Assembly: GCF_932526225.1 (NCBI RefSeq)
Contig: NC_064038.1
Coordinates: forward strand, 14,281,647 to 14,345,646
Source: Nematostella vectensis
Taxonomy: Eukaryota; Cnidaria; Anthozoa; Actiniaria; Edwardsiidae
DNA length: 64,000 nucleotides
Reading direction: 5' to 3'
This document shows, piece by piece, positions 25,650 through 38,319 of this stretch (position 1 is its first letter; the number at the start of each line of letters is the position of its first letter). The position numbers and the translations under genes are program-made. The notes beneath the pieces were generated by a model, which did not search any database, was not told the origin of the DNA, and was given only the letters and a program-made list of their open reading frames with translations.

Positions 25650-26215
25650 ACTGAAAATATTTGCGAATATACGCGGAAGACTTGGGAATATTCCACATCT
25701 TACGCAGTCGAATACTCGAGAAGACGCGGGTACGACCTCATGTCTTACCACCGGGGAAGACTTGCGGAAAACACGAGTTTACACCAGTGGATTATTAGGG
25801 GAAGACATGAGAATACGAACAAAAGGGGGTTTACCAGAGGGGGGTTATGAAGAAATGCGAATATTCGCGTAAGACATGGGGAATATTCCAGATCTTACAC
25901 TGTAGAATATTTGAGTAGACGCGGAGTCGACCTCATGTCTTGGAAGACTTGCGGAAAACACGAGTTTACACCCGTGGATTATTAGGGGAAGACATGCGAA
26001 TACGAACAAAAGGGGGGTTACCAAAGGGGGGTCATGAAGACATGCGAATATGCGCGTAAGACATTCCAGATCTTACACTGTAGAATATTCGAGCAGACGC
26101 GGTGTCGACCTTATGCCTTACCATCGGGAAAAACTTGCGGAAAACACGAGTCTACTACACCCGTGGATTATTAGGGGAAGACATGAGGTAGACACGAAGT
26201 ATGTACCTTGTCTTC
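25650..26215. repeat. Three tandem copies of an about 190-bp unit
   Basis: Units start near 25655, 25855 and 26045 and share CTCGAGAAGACGCGG-like, GACTTGCGGAAAACACGAG and GTGGATTATTAGGGGAAGAC tracts. Unusually many GAAGAC motifs occur. Open frames across it are repeat-encoded and not called. Confidence 0.8.
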
Positions 26216-26229
26216 CATGTGGTGAAGAT

Positions 26230-27862
26230 TAGATGAATACTTACATCCTTTCGCTTGTCTTCACACGGTGTATATTAGGGCATTACTTGTTGTAATTAAT
26301 AGTCTTGAGTATATTCGGAGAATACTTAAGGAAGACCGGGGCATATTTACCCCTAGTAGGAAGACGTAAGGAAGACGGAGGAAGATTTCGAATATTACTT
26401 TAATCCGCCTTCGGAGTATATTTGAAGATACTCGACTTTTTTTTGCGAGAATTCACAAGAATTATCGATGATCCGGACAATTTTAGTGCACGTGCTGTGA
26501 ACGTCCTGGAAACACAACAATTCACAAGAACTCACAGGATCTCACAAGATAGGGGAACAAGATCGGGAACCACAATTCTTAACAATTCTTGACATTTCTC
26601 GAGACTTCTTGTGAATTCTTGAGAATTCTTAGGTTTTCCCGGCGTTTGTTGGGAATTCACAAGGATTCACAAAAATTAACAAGATCTCGGGAATTCTCGG
26701 GTGCTCATTTCGGCGGGCGGGCTAGACATGGGATGTGATGCGCACGCTCAGACGAAAAGTCACCCTGCTGTCATAGTCCTTATAGTACTAGGCTAACCGG
26801 AAGTTGAAAACCGGAAGTATATATATGATCTAAGGATTGATGTCTTGCTAAAGCACAGAAAGACCACAAAAAATTTACGGATGATCCATCCGACTATCCG
26901 ACGATCGAGTGACACAAAAGTCTCTCAATAACTCGTAAATACTTTGCAAGCATTCACGAGTTAAGAAATACTCATTTCAACTCGGAAAAAGACGAGGGAC
27001 GAAAACGGCAAACAGGTAAAGCGTTTCATTTTTTTAAGGATCGTACATCCACCGTTTTAGAGACAATATCTGATGAATGTACAACTTGCTGTGCTCAAAC
27101 AAAAGTAGCGTAGAATCGAAGACCGAAGCGAAGGAGCGAAAAATAATATTATCAAAAACAACATGGCGATCAGTTGTACTCGGGTGATGTAAACCATGAA
27201 ATAAAACAACAATAAACTTTTTTATGTAAGTTTAAATAAACGTTTTGATGTAAGTTTACTCATATTATTCGTTTTGTCTGTTTAAGCAGATATCACACTG
27301 ACGATTCTACTGTTGTCAAACCATCCAGACGGCTGACAAGCTTTTTCTCCTGTTCCCCTGTCGCTTCCTTATTTCTATTTGCCAGCCATACATCGTTTGT
27401 CCGCAAAATGACTCGGTATGGCGAAAATACATTGCTGTAGCGTTGTTGAGTCGCTCTTTCTGTCTCGCTTTTTCTGTCAACTGGCATCGCTTTCTAAATC
27501 GGCAAAGCTTTCGTTTTATCCCGGGAGAAGCACTCTCATTTTCTTGAATGAAGATGAAGCCTACTCGAGAGCTGACAAGTTCGATTTTCGCGCCATGCGC
27601 CCGCAATACGACGTTCAGCGACAAAGGTGTTTTATAGACTGCTATATTCAAAGGCCTTAAAAAAACGGGGATTGTGGGAAAAATGATTTTCGGAAATAGC
27701 GTTTCTTCTAGCTTATAGGAGAGATTAGATATAGATAAATGAAACGTTTTGGAGGATACCGCATTTATTCCTTCGGATGCACTTTAACAGGCCGACAGCT
27801 ACTTCAGTGGATATAACATATTTTGAGGTTGTGGGTCTCGCCCCTGTATATGACTATTTTAA
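26230..27862. other. Intergenic DNA, no gene recognised
   Basis: 26440-26730 is rich in short palindromic AATTCACAAG/CTTGTGAATT motifs. Small overlapping open frames at 27290-27660 on both strands lack recognisable domains and splice context. Confidence 0.4.
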
Positions 27863-28124
27863 AGTATACTACTCTGCTTGTTTTTTATCTATTTAATTAA
27901 ACAAAATTTGCTAGCAAAAGAACAGATATACGAAACAAATATCGTACAAGTACAAAGCATACCTAGGAATTAGTCCGTGCACTATCATTTTATAGTATAC
28001 TACTCTGCTTGTTTTTTATCTATTTAATTAAACAAAATTTGCTAGCAAAAGAACAGATATAAGAAACAAATATCGTACAAGTACAAAGCATACCTAAGAA
28101 TTAGTCCGTGCACTAAATTGGCCA
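27863..28124. repeat. 131-bp direct duplication
   Basis: AGTATACTACTCTGCTTG through AATTAGTCCGTGCACTA is present twice, offset by 131 bp, with only a few differences, so it is recent. Confidence 0.9.
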
Positions 28125-28216
28125 TTATGTTCGATAAATTGCTCTTCAATACCTTTCTGTGCTTGTGGAGCTTGAAAGGAAGACGTTAAGCGCTATCTAC
28201 TAGCCTGCCCTTCTAG

Positions 28217-28770
28217 TTGCTCAAAGTCATTTTAGTCTAATTCATATTTGTTGCTCAAAGTCATTTCAGTCTAATTCATATTTGTTGCTCAAAGTCATTT
28301 CAGTCTAATTCATATTTGTTGCTCAAAGTCATTTCAGTCTAATTCATATTTGTTGCTCAAAGTCATTTCAGTCTAATTCATATTTGTTGCTCAAAGTCAT
28401 TTCAGTGTAATTCATATTTGTTGCTCAAAGTCATTTCAGTCTAATTCATATTTGTTGCTCAAAGTCATTTCAGTCTAATTCATATTAGTTGCTCAATATC
28501 ATTTCAGTCTAATTCATATTTATTGCTCAAAGTCATTCTAGTCTAATTCATATTTGTTGCTCCAAGTCATTTCAGTCTAATTCATATTTGTTGCTCCAAG
28601 TCATTTCAGTCTAATTCATATTTGTTGCTCAAAGTCATTTCAGTCTAATTCATATTTGTTGCTCCAAGTCATTTCAGTCTAATTCATATTTGTTGCTCAA
28701 AGTCATTTCAGTCTAGTTCATATTAGTTGCTCAAAGTCATTTCAGTCTAATTCATATTTGTTGATGAAAA
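28217..28770. repeat. 34-bp minisatellite, about 16 copies
   Basis: The unit begins TTGCTCAAAGTCATTTCAGT and continues CTAATTCATATTTG. Copies are nearly identical. It lies about 0.5 kb beyond the 3' end of the GPCR coding region. Confidence 0.95.
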
Positions 28771-29270
28771 CAAACATTCTTTTTTACATAGGGTTGCGGC
28801 TTTCATCTGTTTTGATTATAATACAGAAATATTTAACGCAATAAGAGCTTTTCTAAAGAATACCAACAGCTTTTAATTAAATTATGTATTTCTGTATTAG
28901 TTGCTTCTGTTTTTTTTTTTTATAGCCAGTTCTTGTATTTTTTTTATAGCCAGTTCTTGTATAAGTTGTTTTAAGTCTGCCAATCCCCTCCCTCCCCCCC
29001 CGGAATTTAGTCTAACGGGGATCACCCGTTCGCAACTACCCTGGGCTGTCGCTCTCCCCATATCTTAGACTCGACCTCATCAGTCATTGTTCACGGGTTA
29101 GCATAACGAGGATGTATAACCGCATGGCCTCCCTGAGACTCTTCCATTCTCGTGGCGTTTTGTTATTGCAGCAATATAGATGTTTTATAGGTGGTAGATC
29201 CCCTCCCCTAGCTCAAGTCGAGGTCCCGTTCTACCAGGGCCTCCTTGATCTATTACCGAAGATTGTCTCG

Positions 29271-30371
29271 CTAAAGAAAAATTGTCTCCGTCGTTTGACT
29301 ACTTCTTACAAAAGAGATCCTTCTCAAGCTCATCCACCAGGCTTTTGGCTCTGTGTCCTCATCTCGCTCTCTAGATCGCTCTCTAGAACACATTTTTCTT
29401 AAATACGGCTGGATTGCCTGCTTGAAATCCATTTTGAAGAACGTGTACAGTAGTGGGTTGATAAGAGATGTTAAGAATCTTGCGTACAGAAACACAACAT
29501 CCAACCAAAAGGGCACAGGGGGCATTAGACTTCCGCCAACATCCGTGATGTCTCTGTTGAGTCCGCCGATAAAGTAGTGAAACCAACCGAGTGCGTAATT
29601 AAGAAACATTCCCACAAAAACAAACAGAGCTCGCCTTTCTTTTACGCGTCTGAAACGGGCACGCCGTACTTTCACTTTATCTGACTGGACGCTGTTTTCT
29701 TGTTCTGTGATTGTCTTGTGTGTTTTTCGGAGCACAAAGTAAATACGTGCGTAAGAGTAAATAATGGCAAGGATTGGGAGCATTACCAGGACGAACACGA
29801 ATACAGCATTGTAGATCATCTCCGTGTAAGCCATTCCAGGTTTCGTTAGATTCACCGCATTGACGTCAATCCATACCAGTTGTACAAGAGTAGTCGCTAG
29901 GGAAAACAACCAAATGCACGATAGAAGTAGGTACACAATTATAGGTGTAACAACCTCAGTGTTAAGTTTATACACAATGAAGATATGTCTCTCAAGCGCA
30001 ATGCTTAGCAAATGTAGAATCGTGGAGAGGCAAAGGAACCTGCTTGTCAAGTCCATGGCCGTACACACGTAGTTGTCGTGTGTGTAGTTACAGAGGGTGA
30101 TCAGCGGGATCGCCACAAGTCCACATAGCAGATCCGATAATGCGAGGCTGACTAACGAATAGTTCGTCGTAGTTTGGAGAAATCGGTTCTTATGAACAAG
30201 CACTATTACGAGGGAGTTCATAGCAACTATTAAAAGTCCAAGAAGGACAAGGAAAATGAATATGGTTAACAGTGTTCCTTCAGACGGTATCGAAAACGAG
30301 CTTGTCCAGTTACCGTTATTGAACGATGACGTTGAGTTAGACAATCTCGACAAATTATTTGCACCTTCCAT
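29271..30371 (-). CDS. Rhodopsin-like (class A) G protein-coupled receptor
   Basis: Seven-helix plasma-membrane receptor of about 366 residues, starting at the first ATG of the frame. N-glycosylation sites (NLS, NST, NGNWT, NYT) lie in the N-terminus and an extracellular loop. TM1 carries the conserved Asn in IVAMNSLVIV; TM2 has LALSDLLCGL; the TM3 end reads ALERHIF, a variant of DRY; TM7 has LINPLLYTFF, matching NPxxY. The TM6 CWxP motif is not conserved (LNYALGWFHY). The open frame runs upstream of the ATG to an AG after a pyrimidine-rich tract (TTTTGCAG, about 30423), which suggests a 5' UTR intron. The coding region is one exon, common for cnidarian receptors. The ligand cannot be assigned. 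Confidence 0.88.
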   Translation of the reverse strand: MEGANNLSRLSNSTSSFNNGNWTSSFSIPSEGTLLTIFIFLVLLGLLIVAMNSLVIVLVHKNRFLQTTTNYSLVSLALSDLLCGLVAIPLITLCNYTHDNYVCTAMDLTSRFLCLSTILHLLSIALERHIFIVYKLNTEVVTPIIVYLLLSCIWLFSLATTLVQLVWIDVNAVNLTKPGMAYTEMIYNAVFVFVLVMLPILAIIYSYARIYFVLRKTHKTITEQENSVQSDKVKVRRARFRRVKERRALFVFVGMFLNYALGWFHYFIGGLNRDITDVGGSLMPPVPFWLDVVFLYARFLTSLINPLLYTFFKMDFKQAIQPYLRKMCSRERSRERDEDTEPKAWWMSLRRISFVRSSQTTETIFL

Positions 30372-31076
30372 TGTGCCTCTTAAACTATCAGAATATTCTT
30401 GTGCGGTTCTTTCTTCTTGTCCCTGCAAAATTAAATGAAATACATTTCAGCTGGTCCTTTAAGTCGTACGCTTGAGTACCTCGCCTTGTCTACTGTCGTC
30501 TCGTCCACAAGCCTGTTCGCACATAACCAGTTTGTCCGCAAGTAGCTTCGTTCCGTCCACATATACAGTTTTTTTTGACAAAACTATAGCCTTATTGAAT
30601 ACGTGTTTCCAGAGGGAGTCGTAACCGGGGCCCGACAACGGCCTGGTTTTCCTTTCATTGCTAATTACATATATAAACAAAAGTTTAATTCACATAACTA
30701 TATTTTTTGGACATTTCGGCAATGCTGCCCTCATCATGAATAACGTATGATTTCAACGCTGGTTGCAGGTAAAGCCGACGACACCCCTAAGTTTGAATTA
30801 GCAGCGAATACCCGAGTAGTGCAAGCTTAACGCTGTTCCATAGTAAATCTGACAGTCGGCGGTAAAAAGTCTTAAGGACTAGGACTCGGTTCGATCGAGA
30901 TCTAAGGTATGTTTTAAAGTGATTGACGGCTCGTCGATTTTTGCGAGTTTTATTGGGCCTCGAAGAAGTTGTGTGTTCTAGGTTTACCGATCGAGTCTTC
31001 AGCCTTTCCTATTTGTGTATACTGCAAGGCACACAATTCATAGCGGGCTTCAAGTTCGCTCTGATGACATTCTATC

Positions 31077-33496
31077 ACCCTAGTGAAGCTGGCAGGCAAC
31101 TCAGCAGGCAACTCGGTGAAGTTAGCAGGCAACTCAAATGTGATGATTTGTGTAATATCTCGGCAGGTATATGGCCGATTGTCACGAAATTTTGACACGA
31201 TTGTACAAAAAGTACAACAAACATATTCATGCATGTATGATATCAAATATTATTAATCACGTGACTGTGTGACGTTGAACGTTCCAGCAGGCAAGTCGTT
31301 ACATCACAATTGTCGCAATATCTACGTCCCATTTTCACCGATAGTCATCAAACTTTAACCTAAGTGTACAAATGTAATAACGAAGACAACGCCGTATTAG
31401 TTATTCTCATGACGTCATCAATCACGTGACCGTGGGAAAAAACATTTTCTCGAGTTCCTATTGAGAAAACATTACGAAACTTTCGAAATATGACAAATAG
31501 CACATGGGATTTTACAATCATGAACTTTTAAAATATGACGCCATCAATCACGTGACCGTGGGGAAAAAAATCGATATCTAGAGTTCTGACTGAAATAACA
31601 GTGAAATCGAAGTACGACAAATTATGTATGTCGTTATTAAAGCCTAACTTTTTTGGAATGTTTTCGTGATTTACTTTTATAAAAACATATAGCAGGCAAC
31701 TTGACAGTACAGCAGGTAACTCGTGATGCACTGGGAATATCGTATTCGTCGTTATTAAAGCTTCACTTTTTTGGCATTTGTATGTGATTAACTCGAATAG
31801 AAACATATACTGGAAATATCGTATTCGTCGTTGTTAAATGTTCACTTTTGGCACTTGCACGTGATTTACACATCTTAACCTGCACTGTAATTCCTACCGT
31901 TTCTCTGCCGTATCTACGCGTATTATTTTCGCTCGATATGGGCCATCGCTTAAGCTCATCGATTATCAGTCACTAACCTAGAGCGCGAATCCTAACAAAC
32001 TCTCTCTCTACACGACACAATATAAAAACCCATACTCAAGGAGCCAACTGTCCAATACTTATATAACCACTATCTATCTTCTATTTGCCATCATTGATTT
32101 GTCCCCTATCTGCACGCTTTCAGATATTATTCCTCACCGGTCTTGTTATTGACTTGATTTTTCACAAGCTCACATTACACTCACAGGAAATTATCAACAG
32201 GTAATTATCACCCTCGTTCCAAGGTCAAATACACTGTTCTGCCCTAACTCCAAGCCCGTTTTCTACATTTCATTTATAGGCACAACTCTTAACTAACATC
32301 CCCAATGCAATACACCATATATAATAGCCATAATTGCACACTTTAACCCACGCACTAACGTCTATCACCATACATTTTATAACCCCACACAGCCGCCTCG
32401 GTACGAATACCAGATTTAAATGTTCACTTTTTGGCATTTGTACGTAATTTACTCGAACAAAAACATATAACAGGCAACTCGACAGTACAGCAGGTAACTC
32501 GTTATACACTGGGAATATTGTATTCGTTGTTGTTACAGCTTCACTTTTTGGCATTTATACGTGATTTACTTTAATAAAAACATATAGCAGGCAACTCAAT
32601 AGTACAGCAGCTAACTCGTTATGCGCTGGGAATATCGTATTCGTCGTCATTCAAGCTTCACTTTTTTGGAATTTGTACGTGATTTACTTTAATAAAAACA
32701 TATAGCAGGCAACTCGACAGTACAGCAGGTAACTCGTTATGCACTGGGAATATCGTATTCGTCGTCATTCAAGCTTCACTTTTTTGGAATTTGTACGTGA
32801 TTTACTTTAATAAAAACATATAGCAGGCAACTCGACAGTACAGCAGGTAACTCGTTATGCGCTTTGAATATCGTATCCGTCGTTATTGGAGCTTCACTTT
32901 TTCGTATTTGTACATGATTTACTTTAATAAAAACATATAGCAGGCAACTCGACAGTACAGCAGGTAACTCGTTATGCGCTAGGAATATCGTATTCGTCGT
33001 CATTCAAGCTTCACTTTTTTGGAATTTGTACGTGATTTACTTTAATAAAAACATATAGCAGGCAACTTGACAGTACAGCAGGTAACTCGTTATGCACTGG
33101 TAATATTGTATTCTCCGTTGTTTAAGCTTCACTTTTTAGGCAGTTGTAAGTGATTTACTCTAATAAAAACATATAGCAGGCAACTCGACAGTACAGCAGG
33201 TAGCTCGTTATGCGCTTTGAATATCGTATTCGTCGTTGTTAAATGTTCACTTTTTGGTATTTATACGTGATTTACTTTAATAAAAACATATAGCAGGCAA
33301 CTCGACAGTACAGCAGGTGACTCGTTATGCGCTGGGAATATCGTATTCGACGTTGTTAAATGTTCACTTTTTGGTATTTATACGTGATTTACTTTAATAA
33401 AAACATATAGCAGGCAACTCGACAAGCGAATTTGTACGTGATTTATTTTAATAAAAACATATAGCAGGCAACTCGACAGTACAGCAGGTAACTCGT
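31077..33496 (+). repeat. Left inverted arm of foldback element
   Basis: Outer about 1.4 kb is unique-sequence arm (including an ATTCGTACCGAGG-type tract near 32390-32410), and the inner part is about 118-bp tandem units starting CAGGCAACTCGACAGTACAG at 32706, 32824, 32941 and 33059. Shorter than the right arm because it has fewer units. Confidence 0.85.
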
Positions 33497-33741
33497 TTTT
33501 GCTATAGCTTTCTTTCTATTGTATTTGCACAATTTTAACATTAGTAGATATAGCGGACATAGTACAGTGTTGCTGTATTATATCTACTTTCCAACATGAT
33601 TAGGGGGTTTGGTATTCTCTTCATACTGGTGTTTTAAAATTTCAAAATAAGTTTGCGTCATGGAGTACTTGAGAAGTAATTCTTGTGTCATTTCTTTTTA
33701 AAAAATACGCTATTAAGCACGTTTGTGCTTAATGTGCATAA

Positions 33742-36576
33742 CGAGTTACCTGCTGTACTGTCGAGTTGCCTGCTATATGTTTTTATTAAAGTAAATCACT
33801 TACAACTGCCTAAAAAGTGAAGCTTAAACAACGGAGAATACAATATTACCAGTGCATTACGAGTTACCTGCTGTACTGTCAAGTTGCCTGCTATATGTTT
33901 TTATTAAAGTAAATCACGTACAAATTCCAAAAAGGGAAGCTTGAATGACGACGAATACGATATTCCCAGCGCATAACGAGTTACCTGCTGTACTGTCGAG
34001 TTGCCTGCTATATGTTTTTATTAAAGTAAATCATGTACAAATACGAAAAAATGAAGCTCCAATAACGACGGATACGATATTCAAAGCGCATAACGAGTTA
34101 CCTGCTGTACTGTCGAGTTGCCTGCTATATGTTTTTATTAAAGTAAATCACGTACAAATTCCTAAAAAGGTAAGCTTGAATGACGACGAATACGATATTC
34201 CCAGCGCATAACGAGTTACCTGCTGTACTGTCGAGTTGCCTGCTGTATGTTTTTATTAAAGTAAATCACGTACAAATTCCAAAAAAGTGAAGCTTGAATG
34301 ACGACGAATACGATATTCCCAGCGCATAACGAGTTACCTGCTGTACTGTCGAGTTGCCTGCTATATGTTTTTATTAAAGTAAATCACTTACAACTGCCTA
34401 AAAAGTGAAGCTTAAACAACGGAGAATACAATATTACCAGTGCATTACGAGTTACCTGCTGTACTGTCAAGTTGCCTGCTATATGTTTTTATTAAAGTAA
34501 ATCACGTACAAATTCCAAAAAGGGAAGCTTGAATGACGACGAATACGATATTCCCAGCGCATAACGAGTTACCTGCTGTACTGTCGAGTTGCCTGCTATA
34601 TGTTTTTATTAAAGTAAATCATGTACAAATACGAAAAAATGAAGCTCCAATAACGACGGATACGATATTCAAAGCGCATAACGAGTTACCTGCTGTACTG
34701 TCGAGTTGCCTGCTATATGTTTTTATTAAAGTAAATCACGTACAAATTCCTAAAAAGGTAAGCTTGAATGACGACGAATACGATATTCCCAGCGCATAAC
34801 GAGTTACCTGCTGTACTGTCGAGTTGCCTGCTGTATGTTTTTATTAAAGTAAATCACGTACAAATTCCAAAAAAGTGAAGCTTGAATGACGACGAATACG
34901 ATATTCCCAGCGCATAACGAGTTACCTGCTGTACTGTCGAGTTGCCTGCTATATGTTTTTATTAAAGTAAATCACGTACAAATTCCAAAAAAGTGAAGCT
35001 TGAATGACGACGAATACGATATTCCCAGCGCATAACGAGTTAGCTGCTGTACTATTGAGTTGCCTGCTATATGTTTTTATTAAAGTAAATCACGTATAAA
35101 TGCCAAAAAGTGAAGCTGTAACAACAACGAATACAATATTCCCAGTGTATAACGAGTTACCTGCTGTACTGTCGAGTTGCCTGTTATATGTTTTTGTTCG
35201 AGTAAATTACGTACAAATGCCAAAAAGTGAACATTTAAATCTGGTATTCGTACCGAGGCGGCTGTGTGGGGTTATAAAATGTATGGTGATAGACGTTAGT
35301 GTGTGGGTTAAAGTGTGCAATTATGGCTATTATATATGGTGTATTGCATTGGGGATGTTAGTTAAGAGTTGTGGCTATAAATGAAATGTAGAAAACGGGC
35401 TTGGAGTTAGGGCAGAACAGTGTATTTGACCTTTGAACGAGGGTGATAATTACCTGTTGATAATTTCCTGTGAGTGTAATGTGAGCTTGTGAAAAATCAA
35501 GTCAATAACAAGACCGGTGAGGAATAATATCTGAAAGCGTGCAGGGGACAAATCAATGATGGCAAATAGAAGATAGATAGTGGTTATATAAGTATTGGAC
35601 AGTTGGCTCCTTGAGTATGGGTTTTTATATTGTGTCGTGTAGAGAGAGAGTTTGTTAGGATTCGCGCTCTAGGTTAGTGACTGATAATCGATGAGCTTAA
35701 GCGATGGCCCATATCGAGCGAAAATAATACGCGTAGATACGGCAGAGAAACGGTAGGAATTACAGTGCAGGTTAAGATGTGTAAATCACGTGCAAGTGCC
35801 AAAAGTGAACATTTAACAACGACGAATACGATATTTCCAGTATATGTTTCTATTCGAGTTAATCACTTACAAATGCCAAAAAAGTGAAGCTTTAATAACG
35901 ACGAATACGATATTCCCAGTGCATCACGAGTTACCTGCTGTACTGTCAAGTTGCCTGCTAAAAGTTTTTATAAAAGTAAATCACGAAAACATTCCAAAAA
36001 AGTTAGGCTTTAATAACGACATACATAATTTGTCGTATTTCGAAAGTTTTGCAATGTTATTTCAGTCAGAACTCTAGATATCGACTTTTTTTCCCACGGT
36101 CACGTGATTGATGACGTCATATTTTAAAAGTTCATGATTGTAAAATCCCATGTGCTATTTGTCATATTTCGAAAGTTTCGTAGTTTTCTCAATAGGAACT
36201 CGAGAAAATGTTTTTTCCCACGGTCACGTGATTGATGACGTCATGAGAATAACTAATACGGCGTTGTCTTCGTTATTACATTTGTACACTTAGGTTAAAG
36301 TTTGATGACTATCGGTAAAAAGGGGACGTAGTTATCGCGACAATTGTGATGTAACGACTTGCCTGCTGGAACGTTCAACGTCACACAGTCACGTGATTAA
36401 TAATATTTGATATCATACATGCATGAATATGTTTGTTGTACTTTTTGTACAATCGTGTCAAAATTTCGTGACAATCGGCCATATACCTGCCGAGATATTA
36501 CACAAATCATCACATTTGAGTTGCCTGCTAACTTCACCGAGTTGCCGGCTGAGTTGCCTGCCAGCTTCACTATGGT
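33742..36576 (-). repeat. Right inverted arm of foldback element
   Basis: Inverted complement of the left arm. It contains an extra higher-order duplication of 588 bp (five units): 33756-34343 and 34344-34931 appear identical over the stretches compared. Confidence 0.85.
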
Positions 36577-36914
36577 CATTCTATCGGCAAAAAACAAATA
36601 AAGGAAGACTCAAACACATTAAATAAAGGTATATAGTTTTATTTTTTAACGATTATTATTTTTTTCTTGCATATAAATTTCCCAATACATTCCTTTATAA
36701 ACCACTGATAGTAGCTTTGGGCTGACTGTGGTGTTTCATAGAAATAAACTGCTGCTGTATCATTTGTTCCGATACTTGAGATGGTTTGAAATATTTGAAT
36801 GGCTAATGAAGAGTTCGGCACAAAATAGACATTTATTCTTCAATACTCCACAAACCCTGAAATAGACTAAGGATTTTGTAGCTATTTCTGTGAGATCCCA
36901 GTGCTCGCGAATAA

Positions 36915-37140
36915 GTACAGGTACTGTAATACTTTGATAAATCAGGTACTGTAATACTTTGATAAATCAGGTACTGTAATACTTTGATAAATCAGGTACT
37001 GTAATACTTTGATAAATCAGAGTCTGTAATACTTTGATAAATCAGGTACTGTAATACTTTATTAAATCAGGTACTGTAATACTTTGATAAATCAGGTACT
37101 GTAATACTTTGATAAATCAGGTACTGTAATACTTTGATAA
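36915..37140. repeat. 25-bp minisatellite, about 9 copies
   Basis: The unit is CAGGTACTGTAATACTTTGA plus TAAAT, near-perfect. Confidence 0.95.
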
Positions 37141-38319
37141 GAGCATTACTGTCAAAAGAAGCCCGTTTCAGCCTCTCTTTATTGTTAGACCAGAGGCCTC
37201 CAAAAAAATTATTTTCAACCGCGAAACGGTGTATTCGTACTGAACGAAATACCAGGGTTTCTTGAATGCTTTCACCTTTAGACTGGCTACGGTAATAAAG
37301 TTTAGTTTTTGATAATGGATTCAGACCGCATGTGAAACCCTGTTTTTTTACGGTAAAAGACGAGTGTTTTACGCTGCCGTCTTGCTTTTGATTTCATTTT
37401 TATCATTTCCTTTTTGATTACATTATTATCATTCCTTTTTTTTTCTAAGAACCATCTTTCGCCCTCACCGCTTCCTCAAAAAGTATAAGAGGAACTAAAA
37501 TCGAAGTATTGCGTTTTCCTCTTCATTATCTCAAATTTAGTTTAGTGTTGTCTCGTGCCATTTTTTAAGCAAATTTGCTTCATTCAAATTAATATTCTCT
37601 AATGTCGCTGATAACACAGACGTCTACTTGCGCCCCCACTTTTCCCGTGATTATTTTTTGACCAATCAGGGAGGCGAGGGAAAGCCAAAGGAATCCCATC
37701 GTGACCACAGGAACTCTAACGTGTAGTTTATATACCACTTTCTCTAAACTTTTTTAAACGTTTGTCTAATCATTATAGTATAGTTATCGTCTGAAAAAGT
37801 ATAAAACGTAAATAGCCGTACGAGATAAGACCCCCATCGCTCTTTATGCATGATTTTCATTCGAGTTTTAAGTTGATTTTGCAATGACATAAAAACTGAC
37901 GGTTTTATCATATTTGCTTTCTACACGAGGTACTTGGAATTTAGAATATGCTGTTCTGCAGGTTGTTTTAGCTTCTTTTATTAATCATGACATACGGCAT
38001 CTTTTTTAAATCTATAGCTTTTTGTGTCCATGCAAATATGACAGGAAACAGGTGACACAATTTCGGGTGAGAGACGTATCTATTGTAAACTAGTCCCTTA
38101 CAATTTTATTAAGACTTGATACCAAAGTGTCATATTTATATGCTATGAAAAATCTAGCTAAGCTGCTAAGTGCTCGCCCATTCATAAAAAATACTTTCTG
38201 AACGTGACATAGGCAGCCTTCAAAATTCCATTTTAATATATTTTAACTTAATTATTTTTTTTGCCTGTAAATCTTTCTAAAATGCATTCACCTGTCTTTT
38301 TTTTTTATCTTTTCCGTCA
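37141..38319. other. AT-rich intergenic DNA
   Basis: Nothing supportable seen. Confidence 0.4.

Larger units (their letters stand above)
31077..36576. mobile_element. 5.5-kb foldback transposon with 9-bp target-site duplication
   Basis: The element is flanked by the perfect direct repeat CATTCTATC (31068-31076 and 36577-36585). Its ends are inverted copies (ACCCTAGTGAAGCTGGCAGG at left; the right end complement differs by one base). Two inverted arms, 31077-33496 and 33742-36576, enclose a loop of about 245 bp. The arms are largely tandem repeats of about 118 bp. A 9-bp duplication and repeat-filled long inverted arms are the pattern of Drosophila FB-like foldback and Mutator-related non-autonomous elements. 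No transposase is encoded; all open frames are repeat translations. Confidence 0.85.

Noticed and set aside
25449-26232. Arg/Gly/Tyr-rich frames
   Set aside because: Translations of the 190-bp tandem repeat and its flank.
32776-34799. Repeated 75-88 residue frames with identical sequence on both strands
   Set aside because: They are translations of the foldback element's 118-bp repeats; the inverted arms explain their appearance on both strands.
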